This document shows, piece after piece, positions 21,467 through 30,914 of a stretch of 64,000 nt of DNA; position 1 is the first letter of the stretch, and the number at the start of each line of letters is the position of its first letter. The DNA comes from Agapetus fuscipes (taxonomy: Eukaryota > Arthropoda > Insecta > Trichoptera > Glossosomatidae). The notes below the pieces were generated by a model that was given only the letters and a program-made list of their open reading frames with translations, was not told the origin of the DNA and made no database searches. Where the stretch lies: the NCBI GenBank assembly GCA_951799405.1, contig OX637333.1:15499960-15563959 (forward strand). Direction: 5' to 3'. Position numbers and translations under genes: made by a program.

Positions 21467-22719
21467 ATGGCAAAATTTGTGAATATAAAAGACTTAAAAG
21501 TGGTGGAATTGAAGGAGGAATTGGCTGAGAGAGATCTGGATTCTTCGGGACAGAAAACAACCCTGCAGGCGCGTTTGATGGAAGCCTTAGAAAACGCGGG
21601 CGAAAATCCTAGTGCTTTCGTTCTGCTGTCAGGAGGAGGAGCCCTGGCAGAGCTTAATACGAGCCTGAGTGGACTGAAAGCAGAGATGGCTGTCAACTCC
21701 AAGAGCTTGGAGGAGAAGATGGCTGACAACTCCAAGAGCTTGGAGGAGAAGATGACCGAGTTGGCTGTCAACTCCAAGAGCTTGGAGGAGAAGATGGCTG
21801 ACAACTCCAAGAGCTTGAGGGAAGACCTGGCTGGCTGGAAGGAGGAGATGGCTAAAAACCTAGCCGAGAAGATGACCAATCTTAAGGAAGAGCTGGAGGA
21901 GAAACTGACTGGCCTTGAGGAAAGGCAAACAGAGACAATGTCAGAAATTGAAGCCCGAGTTTCCAACCTGGAAGAGCGTCTGCGAGCTAAGCTGGCTGAC
22001 AAGTGCCCTATGGAGTCAACCCGACTGTCGCCAGCAACCGGCCATAGCCAGAACAATGAGACTAGCGGAGAATGCTCTACTCCAATAAAAGTGGCCAGAG
22101 GGGAGGAAGATCCATGGCTGGTAAAGCACAATCTTTCGACCTTTGATGGGAAAACATCCTGGGAAGAGTATATGACGCTTTTCGAGACAGCGGTGATGAT
22201 GGGAAACTGGACCCAGCAGAAGAAGGCTTCTGTGCTGAGTTTGTCATTGCGAGGGGATGCCTTGCGGGTACTACAAATGGTACCCATGGACCGCCGTAAC
22301 GACTTTGGTGAGCTCAAACAGCGACTCGATATGAGATTTGGCCATAGATACATGGAGCAGCTATACAAGTCGCAGCTCAACACCAGGGTGCAGAAAACCA
22401 ATGAAACACTGCAAGAGTATGAAATGGACATCGTCCGCCTTGTACGCGATGCATATTCTACAGCTCCAGATGATGTTTATGAAAGCTTGACCATTGAAAA
22501 ATTTCTGAATGGACTCCGTGAGTGGGAAACTCAGCAAGCGGTGAAGTTGGCCCTTCCGAAGACATTGAACGAGGCACTGACCAAAGCGATGGAGTTTGAG
22601 GCTGTCAAACAATCGATAAGAAGCCACGTCAGGGTATGCGCGATGAAAGTGGAAGAAACCAAGCCACTGACGACGGAGGAGCTAATAGAAAAAGTGCTGC
22701 AGAGGCTTGAGCCAAGGAG
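21467..22719 (+). CDS. Gag of LTR element 2 with N-terminal SAP-like domain
   Basis: The frame opens at ATG 21467, about 390 bases after the LTR. Residues about 5-40 ('IKDLKVVELKEELAERDLDS') fit the SAP motif (helix-turn-helix, DNA binding). Residues about 65-170 are a coiled coil built of repeats of 'NSKSLEEKMAD'. Residues about 225-400 are capsid-like, with 'WEEYMTLFETAVMMGNW' and 'FLNGLREWETQQAVKL'. The ORF runs to 22756, but the last dozen codons come from the inverted reverse-transcriptase fragment that replaced the zinc knuckle. It acts in particle assembly by family analogy. The lost knuckle suggests altered RNA packaging. Confidence 0.85.
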
Positions 22720-22968
22720 TCATTTGTCCATACAAAGCTGTTTTTCTCCTCGGTGAGACGAGTCAATGGCTTAGAAATGTCTGCAAACCTTGGCACAAAT
22801 CGACGGTAGTAGGTACACAATCCCAGGAAGCTTCTGATCTCATGCTTGTCCCTCGGGACCGGCCAGTCTTTGACAGCTCTAGTCTTTTCTGGGTCAACTG
22901 CTACCCCTTTTCCTGATACTATGTGCCCCAGATAGCTCACTTGTTTTTGAAAAAGGTTACGGTACAGT
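22720..22968 (-). pseudogene. Inverted reverse-transcriptase fragment inside LTR element 2
   Basis: About 249 bases read on the minus strand as 'LFQKQVSYLGHIVSGKG', then 'IRSFLGLCTYYRRFVPRFAD', then 'KPLTRLTEEKNSFVWT'. This is the thumb/connection part of a Ty3/Gypsy polymerase. It carries no stop and looks little decayed. Its left breakpoint (after 'gagccaaggag') equals that in element 1. Confidence 0.9.
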
Positions 22969-22974
22969 CAAGAA

Positions 22975-23165
22975 ACTTCAGTTGCTGGTACCAAAAGTGC
23001 GAGTCGCTGAAATCTTGAAGCTACTGCATGATGGGACGTCCGGTGGACACTTAGGAGTGAAAAAGACTCTGGAGAAACTGAGGGATCGGTTCTACTGGGT
23101 GAACTGCAAGGAAAATGTAAAAGATTGGTGCCGGAAATGCGTGACATGTGCCACAGCTACAATGT
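22975..23165 (+). pseudogene. Integrase zinc-binding (HHCC) domain of element 2, out of frame with the core
   Basis: The frame 22982-23275 starts 'VPKVRVAEILKLLHDGTSGG', then 'HLGVKKTLEKLRDRFYW' and 'WCRKCVTC', the H-x-H and CxxC pattern of the integrase N-terminal domain. After about 23160 the homology continues in the next frame, so a one-base shift separates this domain from the catalytic core. This may be a mutation or, less likely, a programmed shift. Confidence 0.8.
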
Positions 23166-24684
23166 TGGGAGCCCATTTGAAAGGATCGCTATTGACATCG
23201 CTGGTCCATACCCGACTACCGAAGATGGCAACAAGTACATTCTGGTGGCCATGGACTATTTCAGTAAATGGGTAGAAGCATACGCTTTACCCAACCAAGA
23301 AGCAGTTACGGTAGCAGAAGCGCTGGTGACCCAACTGATAAGCCGATTTGGAGTACCACTGGAACTGCACTCTGATCAAGGGCGGAACTTTGAGGCCAGA
23401 GTGTTCCAGCAAATGTGTGACTTGCTGGGGATCAAGAAGACGAGAACCACAGCCCTGCATCCACAGTCTGATGGGATGGTAGAAAGGATGAACCGGACGG
23501 TTGGGAGATATTTGGCAAAGCATGTGTCAAGTCATCAGAGGGACTGGGACCGACATCTTCCACTATTTCTTTTGGCTTATAGGTCTGCAGTTCACGAAAC
23601 TACTGGCCAAACACCTGGGAGCATTCTTTTTGGGCGAGAACTGAGACTGCCATGTGACCTGAAGTTTGGGTGCCGACCAACTGAGGATCTTGCAGGAGAG
23701 GACTACGTCTCGGATCTCCGCAGGCGACTAGATGGTGCCCACGAGCAAGTGCGAGCAAACATCCGTGAGGCAAGTGGTCGGATGAAAGAGCGATATGACA
23801 TCCGGGCTGAGGACGGTGGATACCAAGCTGGGGATTTAGTATGGCTGTTTGACCCAAAAAGGCGCCGAGGATACTCTCCAAAACTACAACGCTCATGGGA
23901 TGGGCCGTATGAGGTCGTAAAACGCATCAATGACGTCATCTACAAGATAAGGAAAGAGCCAAGCGGAAAACCACGGATTGTCCATTTTAACCGCCTCACA
24001 CCATATCTGGGAAACAACCACGATGACAGCCCGGAGCAAAGAGTACGAAGGTGTGCCGGATTTAAGGGAGCAGCCACTTTTGATGATTTTTGGGTTGAGG
24101 CACAAGATGGGCGAAAAATTCGGCATGACATTACCAAAGAAGTCCAACAGGATCTCTTTGCTGTACCATCTAACTACGCCATGGCTTGTTGCACGGCTGA
24201 AGACCTGGACATGTCTCGCGGGGTTGCTGGAGCATTCCGTAACAAGTTCGGCAAGGTAACAGCACCGGTGGAGTCGGGGCCTATTGCAGGGAGAGCATTA
24301 CGACTACCTGGTGAAGAGCGTCACGCATACTGCCTGGTGACAAGGATGACAGTTTCGGAGAAGACTGGTTATCAAGACCTGTGGGACAGCCTTGTGCATC
24401 TACGGGACCAACTGATGCAAGCCGGCATTTCCAAGCTGGCCGTACCAAAAATGGGTGGTGGACCAGCAGGACGAGACTGGAGGATCATCAGGAACATAAT
24501 GGAAACAGTCTTCGAAAATACTGGCATCGAAATCCTGGTGTGCTGCGAGCAGCTGCAGAGAAGACACCCAGACGACCGGACGGTGGATTGTTACTTCTTC
24601 TCTAGAGCCGGATGCAGTCGAGGGACATCTTGCAGATACCGGCATGCTCCAGGTTCAAGACTGTTCCGGGACGGAACAGCCTAA
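23125..24684 (+). CDS. Integrase core fused to TARG1-like macrodomain and CCCH zinc finger
   Basis: One open frame of 519 codons. Residues about 15-150 are the integrase catalytic core with a complete DD35E triad: D24 ('AIDIAGPYP'), D84 ('LHSDQGRNFE') and E120 ('SDGMVERMNR'). A GPY-type C-terminal module follows at about 255-295 ('SWDGPYEVVKRI', 'HFNRLTPYLG'). From about 315 to 475 comes a macrodomain like TARG1/OARD1: 'EDLDMSRGVAGAFRNKFGK', 'AYCLVTRMTVSEKTGYQDLW' and 'LAVPKMGGGPAGRDWRIIRN'. Residues about 487-507 form a CCCH finger (C-x7-C-x5-C-x3-H: 'CYFFSRAGC', 'CRYRH'). ADP-ribose binding is inferred. The positions matching TARG1 Lys84 and Asp125 are Arg and Ala, so hydrolysis by that mechanism is doubtful. 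The first dozen residues precede the integrase homology, so the true start is unclear. Stop at 24682, just before the purine tract. Confidence 0.9.
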   Translation: MVPEMRDMCHSYNVGSPFERIAIDIAGPYPTTEDGNKYILVAMDYFSKWVEAYALPNQEAVTVAEALVTQLISRFGVPLELHSDQGRNFEARVFQQMCDLLGIKKTRTTALHPQSDGMVERMNRTVGRYLAKHVSSHQRDWDRHLPLFLLAYRSAVHETTGQTPGSILFGRELRLPCDLKFGCRPTEDLAGEDYVSDLRRRLDGAHEQVRANIREASGRMKERYDIRAEDGGYQAGDLVWLFDPKRRRGYSPKLQRSWDGPYEVVKRINDVIYKIRKEPSGKPRIVHFNRLTPYLGNNHDDSPEQRVRRCAGFKGAATFDDFWVEAQDGRKIRHDITKEVQQDLFAVPSNYAMACCTAEDLDMSRGVAGAFRNKFGKVTAPVESGPIAGRALRLPGEERHAYCLVTRMTVSEKTGYQDLWDSLVHLRDQLMQAGISKLAVPKMGGGPAGRDWRIIRNIMETVFENTGIEILVCCEQLQRRHPDDRTVDCYFFSRAGCSRGTSCRYRHAPGSRLFRDGTA

Positions 24685-24695
24685 GGAGGGGGCAA

Positions 24696-24966
24696 TGTAA
24701 CAATTATATAAAAGAAGGACACGCCTGAGCACAAGGCCAGGCTGGAGGGGGTAACGATCGGCTGGCGCGGAGTCTTAAAAAGCACGCACACAGAGCAAGA
24801 TCTAGTTACTAGAGCGACCAATATGGCTTAAAATAACTGTAATCTGTACAAAATAAATAAGTGTGTTAAAATAAATCTATTGTAAGAAAGTCTGTGTAAA
24901 TAAACTGTATGGCTAACTTGTGTTGAACTTGTGTTTTAATTAAGAACCCTCGGAAGAAACGTAACA
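24696..24966 (+). repeat. 3' LTR of element 2
   Basis: Same 271-bp sequence as the 5' LTR by eye, preceded by 'cctaaggagggggcaa' as polypurine tract and followed by the ATAT duplication. Confidence 0.9.
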
Positions 24967-24970
24967 ATAT

Positions 24971-25483
24971 GTTGTCAATAATATTATATTGTATTGACCC
25001 CTTAATTTTCGAGAAAATCACAAAAGTTTGTTTTTTTCATATGGCAACCCATAGACACAGATTAGTAAGAGTGTTACCATAACTAATTTATTATTTAAAA
25101 AATTAATTAGTGGCAATTCTGAAAATTTAAGAAAATTCTTGGAGCCGTTTTTGACAAAAGTGCAATTTTATGTTTTTTTTGTATGGCAGCCATCTTGAAT
25201 TTTAATCTAATGCCATGTTATTCATACTTAATACATGTCCAAAAAAGTTGATGTAGCCAAAATTTGGTATCTCTAGGTCTTATACTTTGGAAAGTGACAC
25301 ACACACACACACACACATACACACAGGCTTGGATATGAATTAAATTCTTGGATAAAGAAAATGAGAGTGTAGTGTATAACAAAAAAAAAAAAGAAAAAAA
25401 AAGATGTATGTATAATTATTATTTTGTAAATTATATTTAAAGTGTGGTATACTGTATAAGTGGTACACACGTATGGGCGAATG

Positions 25484-25514
<31 letters not shown>

Positions 25515-25773
25515 ACATACACACACACATACACACACACACACAATACAGACGGACGTTTTTGAAAGATAGTGTTTTTTGGCATGTCCTGCACCAGGAC
25601 AACTCATTTCCGTGAAAACCTCGAAAAAAAAATTTCACACCAAATCAAAACTTTCTTTATAGCCTTCAGCTATAGCAAGAAAGTAATATAGCCTTCAGCT
25701 ATAGCAAGAAAGTAATATAGCCTTTAGCTATAGCAAGAAAGTAATATAGCCTTCAGCTATAGCAAGAAAGTAA
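24971..25773 (-). repeat. Repeat family Z, minus copy, with microsatellites and a 4 x 29-bp hairpin tandem
   Basis: It contains 'gccgtttttgacaaaagtgc', 'tatggcagccatcttgaa' and the palindrome 'gtcctgcaccaggac', all found inverted in the 45.6-47.5 kb copy. Inside are (AC)n near 25299-25325 and a poly(A)/(CA)n tract at about 25484-25546. At 25658-25773 a 29-bp unit 'tatagccttcagctatagc..aagaaagtaa' occurs four times, each holding the stem TATAGC/GCTATA. No coding. Confidence 0.65.
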
Positions 25774-25774
25774 A

Positions 25775-25988
25775 AATGGTTCACTTTGCCAATGTCACCC
25801 CTGCTTCACGGAAGGTCGGCAAGAGTTGCAGGGCTTATGTTCATTTGAGATTGGGTTTTTTATATTGTAGGTCCACATGCAGCATGTGTAAGCGCGAAAT
25901 TGTGCATGTCTGCTTGTGGAAATGCATTTCATATGAATCTCAAATGATACATATCTTTGCAGCTTAGATTTAGATTTAGATTTAGATG
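25775..25988 (+). repeat. RTE tail family, plus copy with (TTTAGA)n end
   Basis: It starts inside the family at 'aaaatggttcactttgccaa', right after the 29-bp tandem, and ends in 'cagcttagatttagatttag'. Confidence 0.75.
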
Positions 25989-25989
25989 G

Positions 25990-26540
25990 ACAATGGAGAG
26001 ATTGCGCGTGTCAGGGATTTCAAAAGTAATACTTGAAATGTGTAAAGTATTTTGTCCTGAACCCGATGAGCCTGGTGGGAAATGAGGAAATTTTAGTTTT
26101 CATATTTTAATTCGCAAAAGAAAACGTGTTCCAGATAGCTCAAAACGAAACGCTCTGTGATTGGAGGGGTCGTGAAATCTGTTCCGCGCTAGGGTAAGGC
26201 GAGGTAAGGCGACCGCTCAGGGCGCCAGGTAAAATAGGGCGCCATAGGCTAGGTATTAAGGCGCCATATAACTTTGGAAATAGCATGTCTAACCCCCCTC
26301 CTTCCGTCGACGATGATTTTGAGAGATGAAATATGAGTACGTTCTCTGCTAGCGACCATGGATAAGGGCGCCTAAGAAATCTTACCCAGGGCGCTGATAG
26401 TGATAAAACCGTCACTGGGCTTTAAGACCAGCGTTGAGTTGGCACCACTGTTGGCTGTCGGTAAAAATTTACACACCGAAACGTCAATCCTATGTCAACA
26501 TCTCGGATTTTTTTAATCGACTATTTTGTTTTGAATGGAT
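25990..26540. other. Non-coding stretch
   Basis: Positions 26190-26400 carry repeated 'gggcgcc' and 'aaggcg' words that may be a degenerate repeat. I see no supported gene before the candidate exon at 26545. Confidence 0.4.
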
Positions 26541-26544
26541 AAAA

Positions 26545-26663
26545 ATGGATGAAGGGTACGCAAAAGTGCAGTCGCATAAAATTTCATCAATAAGCAATGA
26601 GATAGTGCTGGATTTTTTTATCATACAACGGCAGTTTAGAGATGTAAATGTCAAGACTCAAAG
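26545..26663 (+). other. Candidate first coding exon of an unidentified plus-strand gene or element
   Basis: ATG at 26545 opens 'MDEGYAKVQSHKISSISNEI', stays open for 39 codons, and ends at a strong donor (CAAAG|GTAAGTC). A possible acceptor (ATTTTCCAG) at 26952 would lead into a frame that closes within about 25 codons. The product is not recognised. It could equally be part of a decayed transposon. Confidence 0.3.
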
Positions 26664-27490
26664 GTAAGTCTTTTTTCGTATTTAAGAGGCAAGCTTGGGT
26701 TATTTATGCTGTTTTCTTGAAAATTCGTGTATTGCATAACAATATTGAAATAATTCCACGCAGTATTAGTCTTCAAATAGGATTAAACATCACGTTGTCC
26801 AACTGTGATATTGAGGTTATGGTTCCTTTTACATACCTATCATTGTCATTTTAATTATTGTGGAAGGTGTTTATATGAAATCTATATATTTAAAAAAAAA
26901 AACCTCCAAATGAATACAGAACCTAACTAATGTATATAAATGTATTTTCCAGATCTTTACAGAAGCCATTGGCTTTGTTCATGAGGAAAGACAGGCTATG
27001 CAACAATAGATGACACCTGAACATAAAATGAAAAAGAAGGCGTATACTGCGGCGTTAGAGGTGGATGAAGAGAACCAAGTCACTAAGTCCCCACATCGCT
27101 ACCACCCCCTGTCACACTTACCCCCCCACCACAGAATGAAGGAAGATGAGGACAGTGCAACGTATTTTCAGCCAGTTCCATAATGAAGAAAGCCGTCGCG
27201 CTTTTATAACTCGCCTTGAGGATGATTTCTACTGATATAATGGTTTTTACAGTTCACAAAACAAGGATGGGAACTGAGCATTCAAGATTTGAACCTTTAG
27301 CACTTCTATTTTGATGACTGAAGTAGGAATCTGCTTTTAGTTTTGGGTTTACTCGTCCAATTTTTTTTCTCATTATGTTTCATTAATCCTTATTTTGTAA
27401 AGCTCATAATACAAGGTTCATAATGAAATAAATCGCTTTTTCTGGGAAAAAATAATTTTATTGATGTAAACTGTACAAATGCCTAAAACT

Positions 27491-27571
27491 CATTAATATA
27501 ATCTTCCCCTGTGTCGTTATACCTGCGGAGACGTGTTCTGCATTTTTGACGTACAATGTAATATTTGTCTG
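27491..27571 (-). other. Candidate terminal exon with stop, unidentified gene
   Basis: On the minus strand an acceptor (TTTCTTTCCAG) leads into 'KYYIVRQKCRTRLRRYNDTG', then 'EDYINEF' and TAG. AATAAA follows about 35 bases later (plus 27452-27459), giving a plausible 3' gene end. The basic peptide is not recognised, and no preceding exon could be phased to it. Confidence 0.35.
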
Positions 27572-27645
27572 GAAAGAAAGAGAAACACTTTTATGTAAAT
27601 GTAACTACATGGAGATAAATTGTAATATTTCAAATCCCAAATCCC

Positions 27646-27885
27646 CTATAATCTATAATCTAAGTTGCGAGGATATATTAATTTAAAGCTCTCAGATGTA
27701 TGCCCACAAACCAACATTTTCATCCTCAAAAAATATTTTTGAATTTCAGGAATGCTCTGGGCTGAATCACAAAGGTTGATCCAGCCTTATCAAAACTGGT
27801 TATCGTTAACTGAGCTTGTATATTTGAATGACAACAAGCAGAGTCGTTCTATCTAATCTAATCTAAGTTGCAAAGATATTTTACA
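27646..27885 (-). repeat. Two small RTE tail fragments (27646-27715 and 27850-27885)
   Basis: Both start from the tail end ('ctataatctaagttgcgagg', 'atctaatctaagttgcaaag') and are truncated after 35-70 bases. Confidence 0.6.
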
Positions 27886-27894
27886 TTATTATAG

Positions 27895-28135
27895 TAATGC
27901 ACATTCTCTGGGGAAAATAGATCGGCGAGTTGAACCTTTCTATTTTTACAGGTAAGGGGGCCGGCCTTACGCCAACCACTTCAGTTGAAGTGGAGGTTTC
28001 CCAGCTCCTGAGAGGGCTGGTACGCATTTCTTGTGAAGGCTGAGTAAACCTTGCCGGTATTTTATTGTGGGGTTTGAAATAAATACCGAAGCGGAAGATC
28101 GTTTCTGACACCCTCGGTGAGATACAAACCCAAGC
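27895..28135 (-). repeat. SINE family 2, minus copy
   Basis: It contains the inverted body: 'cttacgccaaccacttcagt', 'tgtgaaggctgagtaaacct' and 'tgccggtattttattg', then the 'tttctgacaccctcggtg' segment seen in other copies. Confidence 0.65.
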
Positions 28136-28357
28136 TCACGGCTATGATTAATTGATGCAATGTGCGCAAATGCTGAAAATTCTTCAAAATACTCAACTCC
28201 TGCATCAGTATACTTGCAGAGATGTATCTTCCATGCTTGAAAGGCACCCTGAAAATCCTCAATGGGAAGGTGGCGAGATGATTTTGGATGTTTTCTACTG
28301 TCTAAGTCATTTTAGATATTTTTCTTCAGCTCCATTATTTCAGGTCCCTTCAGGCCT

Positions 28358-28427
28358 ACTGTGGGTACGGATTATCTGCCTGACAGGGTGGCTTGTCTTC
28401 TGCTACATCTTCCTCACTCTCGAAATC
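28358..28427 (-). other. Weak candidate exon
   Basis: After a GTTTGTTTACAG acceptor the minus strand reads 'DFESEEDVAEDKPPCQADNP', an acidic stretch, and then meets a stop. Its phase does not join to the candidate exon at 27491-27571. Confidence 0.2.
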
Positions 28428-28459
28428 TGTAAACAAACAATCAAAACAATGATTATAGT

Positions 28460-28715
28460 TGGAGAGCTACTTTCCGGGATCTGTTGCTCAGGTTTAGTAT
28501 GAGCTGGAGCTTCCGGACGTATTGCCCATGTCTACCATGGGCTTCTTCAGCTTGTAGGTGAAATGTGAAGGTGAAGAAACTTACAGATTCATCAACATCA
28601 CTTCAACTTCACGCTGAAGAAGTCCATCGTAGACATGGGTGAAATGTTTGGAAGCTCCAGCTCCTACAAACCACAGCAATAGATCCCGCAAAGCAAACTC
28701 TCCAGCACCATCAGG
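28460..28715. mobile_element. Hairpin MITE with about 55-bp imperfect inverted ends
   Basis: The left arm 'cgggatctgttgctcaggtt' and 'gagctggagcttcc' pair with the right arm 'ggaagctccagctcctacaa' and 'agcaatagatcccg'. The inner arms 'cccatgtctaccatgggctt' and 'gaagtccatcgtagacatgg' also pair. One arm of the same family is found at 8555-8660. Confidence 0.6.
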
Positions 28716-28719
28716 TGGT

Positions 28720-29090
28720 CATGCTCGCCTAGTGCTAGATGGTATATAAAGCCATCAATGGCTTGGCTCCACCTAATCTGACTGACATGATTTCGCCTGT
28801 TGAGATGGGTGACACTCAGATCCGCGGCTGATGGTGCAATCAATTTGGTTCAGCCGCACTGTTAGATCCATACAAATTTTGGAGACCGTGCTTCCGTGTT
28901 GCGGGTCCGGTGGAGTGGAACAGACTGCCACCCGAAGTGAAGAACTCCAAATCTTGGGTTTTTATATTTAGGTCCACATGCGGCATGTTTCAGCGCGAAA
29001 TTATACATGTCTGCTTGTGGGAATGCGTTTAATATGAATCTTAATCTTAAATTATATGTATTTTTGCAGCTTAGATTTATATTTAGACAT
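28720..29090 (+). pseudogene. LINE C-terminal fragment joined to an RTE tail copy
   Basis: The plus strand reads 'MVYKAINGLAPPNLTDMI', then 'FRVAGPVEWNRLPPEVKNS', an L2/CR1-type end. It runs at about 28966 straight into the 3' half of the RTE tail family ('aggtccacatgcggcatg'). Confidence 0.6.
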
Positions 29091-29094
29091 TCAG

Positions 29095-30655
29095 TTGATT
29101 TTTATCTGGAATGGTTTCACAAACAGGTTTGGCTAAACTACAGATAGTAAAAATTCATGTTTGCTGGAAGAAAAAAATGAGAAAAAAAAAACATAACCTC
29201 AAAAATTACATTCATCAACAAACATGGTAAATGCTTAATCCTGACACAAATAATTTCATAATTGTTACTCACAGCGTGAGTTTTCAACTAAATAGCATAA
29301 TAAATACTCACACACACCTGGTAAAATCTTAAAACAACTTACCTTTGAGTCATGAAGGGTTTTTGCACTTAGGCCACGAACCGTGCAAAATTTCATTCCT
29401 TATGCCTTAATATACAACGGAATGAGGCATGGTGGTATTATTTTCTAATTCACTTTATTTTTGTTGTTTTTTTTTAATTTACAACCATTTTACAACAAAC
29501 AAAATTTGCGGAATATTGACGTTCGTCCTTAGGGATGGGCGTTATATTAATCTCGTTGTAAAAAAAATCGATATTTTCTTCGATATTAAAAATATCGATA
29601 TTTCGACATAAAATTGTTGATTCTTGAAATGTGTTTCTACCTCTCCCTAATGGTTTTGAACAACAAAAATGTTTTGAAAGTGTTCGTCGCCAGGCACACA
29701 TTTACATAAAAATGATTTTTTAAATGAATTTCCACCCATCCCTACCTTTTCATTCCATACCATCTTATTTGTTGGAAATATTCTCCGCTAGCGACTTTAT
29801 ATTGTTTTGAAGCACGTTTCAATAGAATCGAAATATCGATATTTTCCCAAATCTCAAAAGTACGTACGGCTGAATTTTTTTAACTATCGATATATTCATA
29901 TTGATTTCGGAGAATCAAAAATGGTGTTTTTTTCTTCAAATGCGTTTCTTGCTTCGTGGGCGGTAACACTGCAAATCGCGTACTAACCCGTTTCCCCTTG
30001 CGATGGTGTTTTCCTGTACCAGCGCGCAGTGACCGGTATTTTTTTCCAGAAATTTTGATGTTTTTTGATAGTCGTTTCAACACTCGAAATTTTCAAAATT
30101 TGGACACGTGACCGATACATTTTTCGAAAATTTTGTTTTTTTCGATTTTTATTTTCGTCGAAATATTTCGATAGTGTTTGAAAATATCGTTTTGTAATTG
30201 TTTTTTTTTCATTATCCCATCCCTATGAAAAGTCAACTTATTGCTTTTTAAAATAGTATTTTGATGGCTACCGACAAAATTGCCAAGCTTAGGTAGGTAT
30301 ATTATTTATTTATTTATATTATTTTCGGCAGTTACTTTGTGAAAGTCCATTTTAATGTGTAATAAATACAATACAACTCACTGTGAACTGTAACAAGGAA
30401 ATTTTACTTTTAAAACCTTTTAAAAATTGCCAAGTTTCATCATAGACAATAAAAGCCACCCCATCCGGTTTTAAAATGGCCGACTTCCGTTTTAGCCGAA
30501 AGCGAACAAAGCCATTTTTGAAAATTAATTACTCGGTAAATATTGCGAATTTTGAGAAAAAAACGAATGGCTTATGCTTCGGTAGACTAAGACGACAAGG
30601 AAAAAATATTTCCAGAAAATGCGCAATCTCTCCATTGTATGAAAGAAGCAGAAAT
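29095..30655. other. Long AT-rich non-coding stretch
   Basis: Between 29560 and 30190 the word 'atatcgatatttt' and close variants recur on both strands, giving weak hairpins. No ORF, repeat family or exon is supported. Confidence 0.5.
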
Positions 30656-30659
30656 TTCT

Positions 30660-30914
30660 CAGTATGGTGTGAAAGTGGGTGAGACGAAAGTTGGAGTTCT
30701 TCTCTATGCTGACGATGCCGTAGTGTTAGCTGATACAGAGGAGGAGCTCCAGATGATACTAAATGAATGATGCTTTTAGTAAGAACGGTTTAAAAGTGAA
30801 TGCCAGTAAGAAGAAAGTATTAGTGTTTGACAGGACTGAGGAATGCGAGGAAATTGAGATAAGTCTGAATGAAACAAGAGTGGAGGTCGTGAAAGAATTT
30901 GAGCTATTCTAATA
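30660..30914 (+). pseudogene. RTE-like LINE reverse-transcriptase fragment with YADD motif
   Basis: It reads 'VGETKVGVLLYADDAVVLAD', then after a frame disturbance 'NGLKVNASKKKVLVFDRTE'. This is the catalytic YADD region and what follows it. It differs from the copies at 57-59 kb and 63 kb, so it belongs to another subfamily. It abuts the left arm of the 4.3-kb inverted structure. Confidence 0.75.

Larger units (their letters stand above)
20804..24966 (+). mobile_element. LTR retrotransposon 2 (Ty3/Gypsy-like) with integrase-macrodomain-CCCH reading frame
   Basis: Both LTRs are 271 bp (20804-21074, 24696-24966), run TGTAACA..CGTAACA, and look identical by eye. ATAT is duplicated on either side (20800-20803, 24967-24970). 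Order: LTR, candidate primer-binding site 'tggtgtcggtgtgaag' (from 21077), Gag, inverted reverse-transcriptase fragment, integrase zinc domain, integrase core with macrodomain and CCCH finger, purine tract 'ggaggggg', LTR. Protease, most reverse transcriptase and RNase H are missing, so recent movement needed enzymes from another copy. It sits directly against the end of element 1. Confidence 0.95.

Noticed and set aside
21451..22431. 326-codon minus-strand open frame across Gag of element 2
   Set aside because: It is the antisense of the Gag coiled coil and capsid region; its Ser/Leu-rich content mirrors Lys/Glu-rich Gag codons and it matches no domain.
22692..22756. C-terminal end of the 429-codon Gag frame
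   Set aside because: The last dozen codons come from the inverted polymerase piece and are not Gag sequence.
20804..24966. Envelope gene or endogenous retrovirus
   Set aside because: No envelope-like ORF, signal peptide or membrane segment; after the integrase comes the macrodomain and then the LTR.
25273..25638. 121-codon minus frame rich in Phe and Cys-Val
   Set aside because: Produced by poly(A/T) and (CA)n microsatellites.
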